From Enhydrobacter aerosaccus (GTDB lineage Bacteria; Pseudomonadota; Alphaproteobacteria; Reyranellales; Reyranellaceae), in assembly GCF_900167455.1 (NCBI RefSeq), contig NZ_FUWJ01000011.1, positions 1-64,000 on the forward strand: a DNA stretch of 64,000 nt, given 5' to 3'. The position numbers and the translations under genes are program-made. The notes beneath the pieces were generated by a model. That model was not told the DNA's origin. It saw only the letters and a list, made by a program, of their open reading frames with translations, and did not search any database. Below, in pieces: positions 41,573 to 50,432 of the stretch (positions are counted from its first letter, which is position 1; each line of letters opens with the position of its first letter).

Positions 41573-42543
41573 GCGGCGGTCCGTGCGGATTGCGGCGCCA
41601 GCCGGCATAGATAGTCGTGCGTGGCGCCGGCTCGCTGATGCGGCACGGCCACGGCGCAGCTCGCATCGGCAAAGTCGCAGCGGTCGCGGAAGGCGCAGCC
41701 CGTGAAGCCCGCACCGATGCGCGGCACCGTGCCGGGGATGGAACCGAGCGGCTCGTCGCGCCGCACCTTGCCCGGCACCGGCACGCAGCGCAGCAGCCCC
41801 TGCGTATAGGGATGGCTGGGGTTGGCGAACAGTTCGGCGGTCGGGGCGCTCTCGACGATCTCGCCCGCATACATCACCGACACACGCGTGGCGACGCGGG
41901 CGACGATGCCGAGATCGTGCGTGATGAGAAGCAGGCCGAGCCCGAGGTCGCGCTGCAGGCCGGCGAGCAGGCGCAGGATCTGCGCCTGTACGGTCACGTC
42001 GAGCGCGGTGGTGGGCTCGTCGGCGATCAGCAGCTGCGGGTCGCACATCAGCGCCATGGCGATCATGACGCGCTGACGCAGGCCGCCGGAAAGCTGGTGC
42101 GGGAACTGGCCGAGCCGCATGCCGGGGGCGGTGATGCCGACGCGCGCCAGCAGATCGGCGGCGCGCTCGGTGGCGACGCGCTGGCTCGCGCCCTTGTGGC
42201 GTCGCAGCACCTCGGTCATCTGCGAACCGATCGTGTAGGCCGGATTGAGGCTGGTCATCGGTTCCTGGAAGATCATGGCCATGGCATTGCCGCGCAGGCG
42301 CGCCATGGCGCGCTCCGGCAGTCCCAGCAGGTCCTCACCCTTGAAGGCGAGCCTGTCGGCGCGTCGTTGCGCGCCGCGGGCCAGCAGGTTCATCACGGCC
42401 AGCGAGGTCACCGACTTGCCGCAGCCCGACTCGCCCACCAGGCAATGGGTCTCGCCCGGCGCGACCTTCAGCGATATGCCGCGCACCGCGGAGGTGCGGC
42501 CGAACTCGACCCGCAGGTTCTCGATCTCCAGCAGCGGGCTCAT
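41569..42543 (-). CDS. Oligopeptide ABC transporter ATP-binding protein (DppD/OppD type)
   Basis: The 324-residue ATPase has Walker A GESGCGKSV, signature LSGGLRQR, Walker B LLIADEPTTALD and a terminal Cys-rich region (GCAFRDRCDFADASC). It differs from DppF in carrying MAMIFQEPMTSLNPAYTIG in the Q-loop. ATG overlaps the permease stop. It pairs with DppF to power peptide uptake. Confidence 0.93.
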   Translation of the reverse strand: MSPLLEIENLRVEFGRTSAVRGISLKVAPGETHCLVGESGCGKSVTSLAVMNLLARGAQRRADRLAFKGEDLLGLPERAMARLRGNAMAMIFQEPMTSLNPAYTIGSQMTEVLRRHKGASQRVATERAADLLARVGITAPGMRLGQFPHQLSGGLRQRVMIAMALMCDPQLLIADEPTTALDVTVQAQILRLLAGLQRDLGLGLLLITHDLGIVARVATRVSVMYAGEIVESAPTAELFANPSHPYTQGLLRCVPVPGKVRRDEPLGSIPGTVPRIGAGFTGCAFRDRCDFADASCAVAVPHQRAGATHDYLCRLAPQSARTAA

Positions 42544-43403
42544 GGGTCCGACCTCGCGCCGAACTGGTCGCGCAGCCCGTCGCCCAGCAGGTTGATGCCC
42601 AGCACCAGCACGAACAGCGCCACGCCGGGGATCATGATCACCCACGGGCTGAAGAACATGTAGTCCTTGGCCTCGGCGATCATCAGCCCCCAGGAGGGCA
42701 ACGGCGGCGGCACGCCGAGTCCCAGGAAGGACAAGGTCGCCTCGAGCAGGATGGCGAGCGCTATTTCGAGCGTTGCCACGACGACCAGATGGCTGGCGAT
42801 GTTGGGCAGCACCTCGCGCGTCAGGATGCGAAAGCGCGAGCAGCCGGCGCACCATGCCGCCGCCACGTAGTCGAGATTGCGCACCTGCAGGGTCGTGGAG
42901 CGGGCGACGACGGCGAAGCGATCCCACAGCAGCAGGCCCAGCGTCAGCAGCAGGAGCGTCATGGAGCTGCCCAGCAGACCCACCACCGCCAGAGCGACCA
43001 GCACCACCGGAAGCGAAAGCCTGGTCGTGATGGCGAACAGGACGGCATCGTCGACCCGGCCACCGAGGAACCCTCCCAGCACGCCGAGCGTGATGCCGAT
43101 CAGGCCGGAGACGATGCTGACGGTGACCCCGATCAGCATCGAGATGCGGCAGCCCCAGATCAGGCGCGAGAGGTAGTCGCGGCCGAGCTGGTCGGTGCCC
43201 AGGAGATGCTGCGGGTCCGAGCCCTCCATCCAGAACGGGACGAGCAGGCGCTTGCCGAGATCCTGGGCGAAGGGATCGTGCGGCACGAGGAGCGGCGCGA
43301 AGACGGCGCAGAAGGCGGCGACGCCGACGATCGCCGCACCCAGCCAGGTGGCGGCGCTGCGCCAGCCGCGCCGCGGGGCCGCGCTTGACAGTGCCATGCT
43401 CAT
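42540..43403 (-). CDS. Oligopeptide ABC transporter permease (DppC type)
   Basis: The 287-residue permease has about six hydrophobic segments and the inner-membrane loop AAAWCAGCSRFRILTREVLPN, the EAA coupling motif for ATPase contact. HLLGTDQLGRDYLSRLIWG is typical of DppC. The ATG at 43403 overlaps the DppB stop as ATGA; a second ATG two codons later is possible. Confidence 0.92.
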   Translation of the reverse strand: MSMALSSAAPRRGWRSAATWLGAAIVGVAAFCAVFAPLLVPHDPFAQDLGKRLLVPFWMEGSDPQHLLGTDQLGRDYLSRLIWGCRISMLIGVTVSIVSGLIGITLGVLGGFLGGRVDDAVLFAITTRLSLPVVLVALAVVGLLGSSMTLLLLTLGLLLWDRFAVVARSTTLQVRNLDYVAAAWCAGCSRFRILTREVLPNIASHLVVVATLEIALAILLEATLSFLGLGVPPPLPSWGLMIAEAKDYMFFSPWVIMIPGVALFVLVLGINLLGDGLRDQFGARSDP

Positions 43404-44317
43404 GCGCCGCGCAGCCTCGGATCGAGGACGGCGTTCATCAGGTCGGCGAGCGTGGTGAGGCCGATATAGATGACGGCCAGCACCAGGACGACCGATTGCA
43501 CCACGGGGAAGTCGTTCTTGGCGATGCTTTCCCAGGCCAGGAAGCCGACGCCGTGCAGCGCGAAGATCTGTTCGATCACGATCGAACCACCCAGCATGAA
43601 GCCGAGCTGCACCGCGGCGATCGCCACCACCGGGATCGCCGCATTGCGTAGCGCATGCTTCAGGATGATCGAGGCCCGCGACAGGCCCTTGGCGCGCGCC
43701 GTGCGGATATAGTCGGATCCCATCGCCTGGATCATGCCGGCCCGCGTCAGGCGCGTGAGGGCCGGGATTGCCGAGAAGGCGAGCACGATCGCCGGCAGGA
43801 CATAGCCATCCCAGGATTCCGTGCCGGAGATCGGCAACCATCCCAGCTTCAACCCGAACAGGATCATCAGCAGCAGACCGAGCCAGAAGGAGGGCATGGC
43901 CTGGCCGAACAGCGTCACGAACTGCACGCCCCTGTCGAAGGCGGTGTTCTCGCGTACGGCGGCCAGGATGCCGAGGGGCAGCGACACCACGAGGGCGATG
44001 ACCAGGCCGGACAGGCCGAGCGTGAGCGTCACCGGCATGCGCTCACCGATCAGCGCCGATACCCGGCTCTTGAAGAAATAGCTTTCACCCAGGTCGCCCG
44101 TCATCGCTCGTCCGGCCCAGTCGAAGAACTGGGTGACTAGCGGTCGATCCAGCCCGTAGGCCTTGCGCACCGCCTCGACATCGGCCTGCGTCGCGTTCGG
44201 CCCGGCGATCGATATCGCCAGATCGCCTGACAGGCGCGTCATGATGAAAGCGAGGGTCATGACGGTCGCCGCGACCAGCAGCGCCACGATCAGGCGTCGG
44301 ACAAGAAAACGGAGCAT
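43400..44317 (-). CDS. Oligopeptide ABC transporter permease (DppB type)
   Basis: The 305-residue permease opens MLRFLVRRLIVALLVAATVMTLAF, a DppB-like first helix, and has the coupling motif TARAKGLSRASIILKHALRN. The ATG at 44317 was chosen because the family starts there; the longer frame upstream overlaps the opposite gene's promoter. First gene of the operon. Gene order B-C-D-F is canonical. Confidence 0.92.
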   Translation of the reverse strand: MLRFLVRRLIVALLVAATVMTLAFIMTRLSGDLAISIAGPNATQADVEAVRKAYGLDRPLVTQFFDWAGRAMTGDLGESYFFKSRVSALIGERMPVTLTLGLSGLVIALVVSLPLGILAAVRENTAFDRGVQFVTLFGQAMPSFWLGLLLMILFGLKLGWLPISGTESWDGYVLPAIVLAFSAIPALTRLTRAGMIQAMGSDYIRTARAKGLSRASIILKHALRNAAIPVVAIAAVQLGFMLGGSIVIEQIFALHGVGFLAWESIAKNDFPVVQSVVLVLAVIYIGLTTLADLMNAVLDPRLRGA

Positions 44318-44453
44318 GTGCGCGACAAGCTTAGTGGTGTTTGTTCCAGAACGCGACCATGCGAATCCTGCGCCAATTGCCGCCGGCACCCGGTGAACAA
44401 ACCGTCGCGGCAGGACCCTTGGCGAGCGGGCACGGCTCCTATATGGGGGAAGG

Positions 44454-44897
44454 ATGCCGGTCTTCACCAATCCGCGGCGGACGCCCAGCTTCGGTGTTGC
44501 GCCAACGCTTGAGGATATCGAAGCCATCGCCGCCGAGGCGCTGGCGACGATTCCGGAGGAATTTCGTCGGCATGTCGGCAACGTGCGCATTCAGGTCGAC
44601 GATTTTCCATCCGACGAGGTCGAGAAGGCGATGGAGCTCGAGAGCCCCTTCGATGTGCTCGGCCTGTACCAGGGCGTGTCGATGGTCGAGCGTGGCGCGG
44701 GCCACGTGGCCAACGACATCGATCGCATCTTCCTCTATCGCCGGCCGATCCTCGATTATTGGTGCGAGTCGGACGAGGATCTGCCGCACATCGTGCGTCA
44801 TGTGCTGATCCACGAGATCGGCCATCACTTCGGCCTGAGCGACGACGACATGGAAGCGATCGAAGCCAAGGCCGAGGAGGACTCCCGCCGCGCCTAG
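44454..44897 (+). CDS. Metallopeptidase family protein (zincin-like, PF06262 type)
   Basis: The 147-residue protein has the zinc motif HEIGHHFGLSDDDME near residues 123-137, in which HExxH and a following Asp are conserved. The body includes LEDIEAIAAEALATIPEEFRRHVGNVRIQVDDFP and LGLYQGVSM. This family is annotated as minimal zincins of unknown substrate. GGGGGAAGG precedes the ATG. It is not part of the dpp operon, which runs the other way. Confidence 0.88.
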   Translation: MPVFTNPRRTPSFGVAPTLEDIEAIAAEALATIPEEFRRHVGNVRIQVDDFPSDEVEKAMELESPFDVLGLYQGVSMVERGAGHVANDIDRIFLYRRPILDYWCESDEDLPHIVRHVLIHEIGHHFGLSDDDMEAIEAKAEEDSRRA

Positions 44898-44913
44898 CGG
44901 CGATCCCGCAGAC

Positions 44914-45471
44914 TCAAGCCCGACGTTCGCGCTGCAGCCTTCGCTCCATGACGAAGGCCGCTGCTTCGCGCCACGGCTCCAGCGTCCAGAAAGAACGGGC
45001 GCGGCCGGAGGGCGAGGCGAGCACGAAGACAGCCGCGCCCTCGAGCGGTTCGGCCTGTCGGCCATAGGCAGGTGCCTTGATCCCCAAAGCCAGCGAGGCG
45101 GCGTGCTTGCTCGTGAAGGCGACCGCCGCGGGTCGGAACTTGCGCAACTTGGCGTGCAGCGACTTTGCATCCATCGCCTGGGGGCTCAGTTCGTGATCGG
45201 AGCCGTATTCGGTCTTGTTCAGGTCGGTCAGGCCGATCCCCCAGGCCAGCAACTCGGGATAACGCTGCGGCGGCAGCCGCTCCGGCGTCAGGCCGACGGC
45301 ATGGAGGGTGGCCCAGAAGGCGTTGCCCGGATTGGCGTAGTAGGCGCGGGCGGCGTAGGAGGCCGGGCTTGGCGCCGTGCCGCAAAAGACCAGATCGAGC
45401 CCGGGAGCGAGGAGATCGGGCACCAGGTGCTTGGTGGTCGTGGCGCCGGCCGACGGTCCCTTGCTTTTCAT
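44914..45471 (-). CDS. mug: Mismatch-specific (G/U, G/T) DNA glycosylase of the Mug/TDG family
   Basis: Base-excision repair enzyme removing uracil or thymine from mismatches. Over 185 residues, motif 1 lies in LVFCGTAPSPASYAARAYYANPGNAFW and motif 2 in ASPSGRARSFW, as expected, with GIGLTDLNKTEYGSDHEL between. The NPGNAFW element forms the uracil pocket. The start ATG at 45471 sits only 76 bases from the next gene, in opposite orientation. Confidence 0.88.
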   Translation of the reverse strand: MKSKGPSAGATTTKHLVPDLLAPGLDLVFCGTAPSPASYAARAYYANPGNAFWATLHAVGLTPERLPPQRYPELLAWGIGLTDLNKTEYGSDHELSPQAMDAKSLHAKLRKFRPAAVAFTSKHAASLALGIKAPAYGRQAEPLEGAAVFVLASPSGRARSFWTLEPWREAAAFVMERRLQRERRA

Positions 45472-45546
45472 TCTCCCGATGATGCCCCAGCTCCCGGTCC
45501 GGGAACAGCCGCTGCAACCCTTTTACTGCGCACGCGTTGGTCCCCC

Positions 45547-45963
45547 ATGTACGCGGCGCGTAGTTTCCCACCTCTCCCGGCAGAACAGCCAGAGCCGCTC
45601 CGTCGCGTCGTACTGGTGGTCGAGGACGATATTCTGGTGCGCGCCGTCGCCGCCGACAATCTGCGCGACTGCGGGCTCGACGTCGTCGAGGCCGGCTCGG
45701 CCGACGAGGCGATCCGCCTCTTGAAGGCGGGCGTCCGGGTCGACCTGGTCTTCTCCGACGTCAACATGCCCGGCAGCATGGATGGATTCGGGCTGTCGGC
45801 CTGGCTGCGCGATCATCGGCCGGAGGCCAAGATCCTCCTGACATCGGGTTACCTGCGCACGTCGCAGCAGCTCGATGCCGTCCCCGCGCACGGTGGAATG
45901 CTGGTCAAGCCTTATCGGCAGGAAGAACTCGCCAGGCGCATTAGCGAAATGCTGGACCGGTAG
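45547..45963 (+). CDS. Stand-alone response regulator receiver domain
   Basis: The 138-residue protein is a receiver with an N-terminal Pro-rich stretch. It has VLVVEDDILVRAVAADNL, a phospho-acceptor Asp in VDLVFSDVNMPGSMDGFGL, Thr in ILLTSGYL and the conserved Lys in MLVKPYRQEEL. There is no output domain. Such proteins often partner hybrid kinases in alphaproteobacteria; none is near. It differs from the receiver at 4.5 kb in the conserved loop sequences. Confidence 0.87.
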   Translation: MYAARSFPPLPAEQPEPLRRVVLVVEDDILVRAVAADNLRDCGLDVVEAGSADEAIRLLKAGVRVDLVFSDVNMPGSMDGFGLSAWLRDHRPEAKILLTSGYLRTSQQLDAVPAHGGMLVKPYRQEELARRISEMLDR

Positions 45964-46013
45964 AAGCTTGTTCGCTTGCGATCCTCGGGCATGATTGGCC
46001 TCGGAGGAAGCGC

Positions 46014-47171
46014 ATGAACAAGATCGACGCGGCGGACGAAGCTCAGCTTCTTGCGACCATCGACCGCTGGATTGCGCGCGAGATCGCGCCGCGGGTGAAG
46101 GAATTCGACCACGCCGATAAATGGCCGGCCGAGATCGTCGAGCAGATGAAGGAACTCGGCCTGTTCGGCGCGACCGTTTCGCCCGAGTATGGCGGACTCG
46201 GCCTGCCGGCCGCCACTTATGCCGAGATCGTGATGCGCATCTCCTCGGTCTGGATGGCGATCACCGGCATCTTCAACTCGCACCTGATGCTGGCGCTGGC
46301 GGTCGAGAAATTCGGCACCGAGCCGCAGAAGCGGTTTTGGCTGCCCAGGTTCGCATCCGGCGAAATCCGCGGTGGCCTGGCCCTGACCGAGCCCGACGCC
46401 GGCACGGACCTGCAGGGTATCCGCATGACCGCCCGTCGCCAGGGCGATCACTATGTCATCAACGGCACCAAGACCTGGATATCGAACGGGATCGAAGGGT
46501 CCTGCTTCGCCTTGCTGGTCAAGACGAACCCGGAGGCGCAGCCGCGCTACTCAGGCATGAGCCTGTTCATCGCGCCCAAAGGGCCGGGCTTCAAGGTCGG
46601 CCGCAAGCTCGAGAAGCTGGGCTACAAGTCGATCGATTCAGGCGAACTGATCTTCGAGGACTACAGGATTCCCGCCGACCACCTGATCGGCGAGGTCGAG
46701 GGGCGCGGCTTCACGCAAGTCGCGGGCGGCCTCGAACTGGGCCGCATCAACGTGGCGGCGCGCGGCGTTGGCATCGCCGAGGGTGCACTGCGGCTGGCGA
46801 CCGACTACGCGCAGATCCGCAAGACCTTCGGCAAGCCGATCTTCGAGCACCAGGCGATTGCGCTGAAGCTGGGCGAGATGGCTACCCGGGCCCGCGCGGC
46901 GCGGCTGCTGACCCTCGATGCCGCCCGCGCCTTCGATCGCGGCGAGCGCTGCGACATGGAGGCCGGCATGGCCAAGTATTTCGCCTCCGAAGCGGCGCTG
47001 GAGAACAGCACTGAGTCGATGCGCATCCACGGCGCCTACGGCTACTCCAAGGAGTACGATATCGAACGTCTCTATCGCGATGCGCCGCTTACCTGCATCG
47101 GCGAAGGCACGAACGAGATGCAGCGCCTGATCATCGCGCGTCAGTGGATCAAGCGGAACGCCGTCGCATGA
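46014..47171 (+). CDS. Acyl-CoA dehydrogenase
   Basis: The 385-residue flavoenzyme has the family segments FGATVSPEYGGLGLPAATYAEIV, LTEPDAGTDLQGIRMTARR, YVINGTKTWISNGIEG and the C-terminal GEGTNEMQRLIIARQ. The substrate is unknown. It overlaps the downstream CoA-transferase by four bases (ATGA), so the two are co-translated. Such pairs act in degradation of branched or dicarboxylic acyl-CoAs. Confidence 0.9.
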   Translation: MNKIDAADEAQLLATIDRWIAREIAPRVKEFDHADKWPAEIVEQMKELGLFGATVSPEYGGLGLPAATYAEIVMRISSVWMAITGIFNSHLMLALAVEKFGTEPQKRFWLPRFASGEIRGGLALTEPDAGTDLQGIRMTARRQGDHYVINGTKTWISNGIEGSCFALLVKTNPEAQPRYSGMSLFIAPKGPGFKVGRKLEKLGYKSIDSGELIFEDYRIPADHLIGEVEGRGFTQVAGGLELGRINVAARGVGIAEGALRLATDYAQIRKTFGKPIFEHQAIALKLGEMATRARAARLLTLDAARAFDRGERCDMEAGMAKYFASEAALENSTESMRIHGAYGYSKEYDIERLYRDAPLTCIGEGTNEMQRLIIARQWIKRNAVA

Positions 47172-48310
47172 CCGCCAAGCCGCTGGCCGGCATTCGGGTG
47201 CTGACGTTGGAGCAGTTCGGCGCCGGCCCTTACGGGACGATGTTCCTGGCCGAACTGGGCGCCGAGGTGATCAAGATCGAGCCGCCCGAAGGCGATCCGT
47301 CGCGCCACGTCGGGCCGCACAAGCTCGGAGCGGCCGATAGCGAATACTTCCAGGCCTGGAATCTCGGCAAGAAGAGCGTCGCCCTTGACCTCAAGACCGT
47401 CGAGGGCCGCCGGCAGTTCGAAGCGCTGGTGAAGACAGCGGATTGCGTCGTCAACAATCTGCGCGGCACGCAGCCCGGCAAGCTTGGGCTCGACTATGCG
47501 AGCCTCAGCCCCCTCAAGCCGTCGATCGTCTGCCTGCATATCTCGGCCTATGGCCGCACTGGCGAGCGCGCCGACTGGCCCGGCTACGATTTCCTCATGC
47601 AGGCCGAGGCCGGGCTGATGGAACTGACCGGCGATCCGGATGGTCCGCCGACCCGCGTCGGCGTGTCGCTGATCGACAGCATGAGCGGTCTCACCGGCAT
47701 CGTCGGCCTGCTGAGCTGCCTGCTGCGGGCGCGCACGACTGGCCAGGGTTGCGACGTTGATACCTGCCTCTACGACGTCGCCATGCACCAGCTCACCTAT
47801 CCCGGCGTCTGGTATCTCAACGAGGGCGATGTCTCGCCGCGCGTGCCGCGTAGCGCCCATCTGTCGTTGGCGCCGGTCCAGACCTTCCCGACTCGTGACG
47901 GCTGGATCTTCATCATGTGCATGACGCAGAAATTCTGGCTGGCGCTGTGCGAGGCGATGGGTCGGCGAGATCTCCTTTCCGATCCCCGCTTTCCCGATCC
48001 CAATGCCCGCGCGCGCCATCGCGCCGAACTCACCGATGCGCTCGATCCGACCTTCCGTGAGCGCACGACGGCACAATGGCTGGAACGCTTCAACGGCCTG
48101 TTGCCGGCGGCTCCCGTCCATCGCCTGGATGCCGCCCTGGACAGCGGTTTCGCACGCGCGGCCGGCATGGTTTCGTCGGTGTCCCACCCGACGAAGGGGG
48201 AACTGCGGGTGCTGGCCAACCCGATCCGCATCGACGGCGAACGTCCGGCGCAGGCAGCCTGCTCGCCGCTGGGCGCCGATAACGCGACCTATCTGGACAA
48301 GTCGACATGA
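47168..48310 (+). CDS. CaiB/BaiF-family (class III) CoA-transferase
   Basis: The 380-residue protein has the class III CoA-transferase opening LAGIRVLTLEQFGAGPYGTMFLAELGAEVIKIEPPEGD, the dimer-interlocked family, with RSAHLSLAPVQTFPTRDGWIFI later. The donor and acceptor CoA are not predictable. Its ATG overlaps the dehydrogenase stop; its stop overlaps the next CoA-transferase start. Length normal. Confidence 0.9.
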   Translation: MTAKPLAGIRVLTLEQFGAGPYGTMFLAELGAEVIKIEPPEGDPSRHVGPHKLGAADSEYFQAWNLGKKSVALDLKTVEGRRQFEALVKTADCVVNNLRGTQPGKLGLDYASLSPLKPSIVCLHISAYGRTGERADWPGYDFLMQAEAGLMELTGDPDGPPTRVGVSLIDSMSGLTGIVGLLSCLLRARTTGQGCDVDTCLYDVAMHQLTYPGVWYLNEGDVSPRVPRSAHLSLAPVQTFPTRDGWIFIMCMTQKFWLALCEAMGRRDLLSDPRFPDPNARARHRAELTDALDPTFRERTTAQWLERFNGLLPAAPVHRLDAALDSGFARAAGMVSSVSHPTKGELRVLANPIRIDGERPAQAACSPLGADNATYLDKST

Positions 48311-49407
48311 AGCTCGAAGGCATCAAGGTCCTCGATCTCTCGTGGTTCCTGCCGGGGCCCTACCTCACGACCGCGCTGGCCGACCATGGCGCCGAAGTGA
48401 TCAAGGTCGAGCCGCCTGGCGGCGACCCCGGTCGCCATATCCGCCCCGCCGACGAGCGCACGTCGGTGTTCTTCCGCAACATGGGCCGCGGCAAGAAGAG
48501 CGTCGTGCTCGATCTCAAGAGCGAACGGGGCCGGGCCGATCTGTTCCGGCTCGCCTGTGCCGCCGATGTGCTGGTGGAATCCTTCCGGCCCGGCGTCGCG
48601 GCCCGCTTCGGTATCGCCTACGAGGCGGTGAAGGAGAAGAATCCCGGTATCGTCTACTGCTCGATCTCGGCCTTCGGGCAGGATGGTGCCTATCCCGGCC
48701 GCGCCGCCCACGATCTCGCGCTCGAGGCGATGACCGGCGTGCTGAGCCTGACGCTGGGCGACGACGGCCGGCCGGCCATTCCCGGCATTCCCGTCGCCGA
48801 TCTCGTCAGCGGCTTGCACGGATTGAGCGGCGTGCTGATGGCGTTGCTGCGGCGACAGACGACCGGGAAGGGCGATTACATCGACGTCTCCATGCACGAG
48901 GCGCTGATGGCCTCCTGCGCCAACGTGGTCGGCTCGGCCTTCGCCGAGAATCGGCAACCCGACGTGAAGCAGCAGCGCACGACCGGCGGCTCGGCCTTCT
49001 ATCGCGTCTACGATACCGCCGATGGCCGCCAGCTCGTGCTGGCCGGTCAGGAGATGAAGTTCGTGAAGAACCTGCTCGGTGCCCTGGGTCGTGCCGAGCT
49101 GGCGCCGCTCTGCGAATGGCCGGGTGTGCATCAGAAGCCGGTGGTGGAATTCCTCGAAGCGACCTTCCGCGGCAGGCCGCTGGCGCATTGGATGGACTGG
49201 CTGCCCACGCTCGACATCTGCTACGGGCCGGTGAACACGCTGCCCGAGGCGATCGCCGATCCCAATCTCGTCAAGCGCGGTGCCGTGCTGACGGAGGCGG
49301 ACGGCCGCAAGCACTTCGCGCCCGTCGTCCGCTTCAGGGACGAGCCGTCGCATCCGCTCTATCGCGAGCCGCTGCTGGGCGAACACACCGAGGAAATCAT
49401 AAGGTGA
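48307..49407 (+). CDS. CaiB/BaiF-family (class III) CoA-transferase, second copy
   Basis: The 366-residue protein has LEGIKVLDLSWFLPGPYLTTALADHGAEVIKVEPPGGDPGRH, MGRGKKSVVLDLKSERG and VESFRPGVAARFGI. It is clearly diverged from its neighbour, so this is not a recent duplication. The two may form a heteromeric enzyme or act on successive acyl groups. It ends the three-gene operon. Just past its stop begins the low-GC island. Confidence 0.9.
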   Translation: MKLEGIKVLDLSWFLPGPYLTTALADHGAEVIKVEPPGGDPGRHIRPADERTSVFFRNMGRGKKSVVLDLKSERGRADLFRLACAADVLVESFRPGVAARFGIAYEAVKEKNPGIVYCSISAFGQDGAYPGRAAHDLALEAMTGVLSLTLGDDGRPAIPGIPVADLVSGLHGLSGVLMALLRRQTTGKGDYIDVSMHEALMASCANVVGSAFAENRQPDVKQQRTTGGSAFYRVYDTADGRQLVLAGQEMKFVKNLLGALGRAELAPLCEWPGVHQKPVVEFLEATFRGRPLAHWMDWLPTLDICYGPVNTLPEAIADPNLVKRGAVLTEADGRKHFAPVVRFRDEPSHPLYREPLLGEHTEEIIR

Positions 49408-49488
49408 GCTGCAACGAGGCGAAATCAAAGACGAGCACTCGGCATTCGAGAGCGTCGTTTGTGTGCCTTTGAGAAAGGCACGGCCTAT

Positions 49489-49872
49489 CTAGCTTTTCGC
49501 CGTTTGAGAACGTACTTTGGTTAGGTGGAAATTCCAGGTCCGGGCCTGAAGTACAACAACTCCATTGTTCTCTACCGACCACAGTGACTTCGTCCGGCCC
49601 CAATAGAAGAAATGTGACTGAGTCCCATCGTCATTCTTTCTACTCTTGTCGTCGCCAGCTTTTGTGTAGACGACAACAGTGTCGCCATTCCCTACTTCTT
49701 TGTCTGGAAACCAGAAAGCCACTTTGCCACCTGACGTCGGTTCTTGCTTGTTGTTTGTCGATGAGGCGAGCAAGCAGTAGTTGCCGACATCTAGATTTCC
49801 AGAGGCGCGAAAAATTACGCGTTCTGACGTAGGCTCGCCTGGGTCGCGCATATATTGGAATTCCAAACTCAT
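49489..49872 (-). CDS. Hypothetical protein of a low-GC two-gene island, lamin-tail-domain-like
   Basis: The 127-residue protein is predicted to be mostly beta. The stretch KVAFWFPDKEVGNGDTVVVYTKAG and the later HFFYWGRTKSLWSVENNGVVVLQA give an LTD-like strand pattern, but this was judged by eye. There is no signal peptide or membrane segment. It lies 22 bases after the upstream membrane protein in the same orientation. Both genes are visibly less GC-rich than their neighbours, which suggests horizontal transfer. Function unknown. Confidence 0.65.
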   Translation of the reverse strand: MSLEFQYMRDPGEPTSERVIFRASGNLDVGNYCLLASSTNNKQEPTSGGKVAFWFPDKEVGNGDTVVVYTKAGDDKSRKNDDGTQSHFFYWGRTKSLWSVENNGVVVLQARTWNFHLTKVRSQTAKS

Positions 49873-49894
49873 AGCACGGCGTCCCTTATTTTTC

Positions 49895-50362
49895 TCATTT
49901 CATCCACAACTGGACAATCTTTGCTGCCAACGCCGCGCCAATCAGCAGGAGAGCCAAGGCCACGCCGTAAGGAAGCATTTCAGGGGCGAAAAGAGATTTT
50001 GATGCGCTTAACATTGCGCTGCCAGCTGCAGCCATTGCGAGGGAGACGATCTCGAACATGAGCTTGCGCTTCTTGACGTCGTCTAACTGTGCCTTGGTGA
50101 CGCGCAGATCAGCTTTCACTTCGGACAGCTCATTTTCAATGGGCCGAAGCCGGGTAAGTTCCGTCTCGTAGTCATCAAATCTCTCGACGAGCATTTTCAT
50201 GACACCAGAAGACTTAATTTCCTCGTCGGTCAGGTTCGCGCGCCCAACCGTAAGAATGGGGCGCAGCTTCTTTGCCGAGTCCGCTTGGGGGCTAGTTTGA
50301 CCGCCACCGCTTTTCGGCTCTTCTTCTGCAGCTGATGCTATGCTGTCACTCGGAGTCGTCAT
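49895..50362 (-). CDS. Coiled-coil membrane protein of the low-GC island
   Basis: The 155-residue protein has a disordered Ser/Gly/Glu-rich N-terminus, a charged helical middle of coiled-coil character (VERFDDYETELTRLRPIENELSEVKADLRVTKAQLDDVKKRK) and two C-terminal hydrophobic segments (IVSLAMAAAGSAMLSAS and YGVALALLLIGAALAAKIV). This architecture could be a sensor or effector anchored in the membrane. I recognise no family. It begins the island's minus-strand operon. Confidence 0.6.
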   Translation of the reverse strand: MTTPSDSIASAAEEEPKSGGGQTSPQADSAKKLRPILTVGRANLTDEEIKSSGVMKMLVERFDDYETELTRLRPIENELSEVKADLRVTKAQLDDVKKRKLMFEIVSLAMAAAGSAMLSASKSLFAPEMLPYGVALALLLIGAALAAKIVQLWMK

Positions 50363-50432
50363 TTCTTCCCAAATATATGAAGAATCGCTTCGGCTGATCC
50401 CTTGGCTAGCAGACCGATTTTCGACCTTGAAA

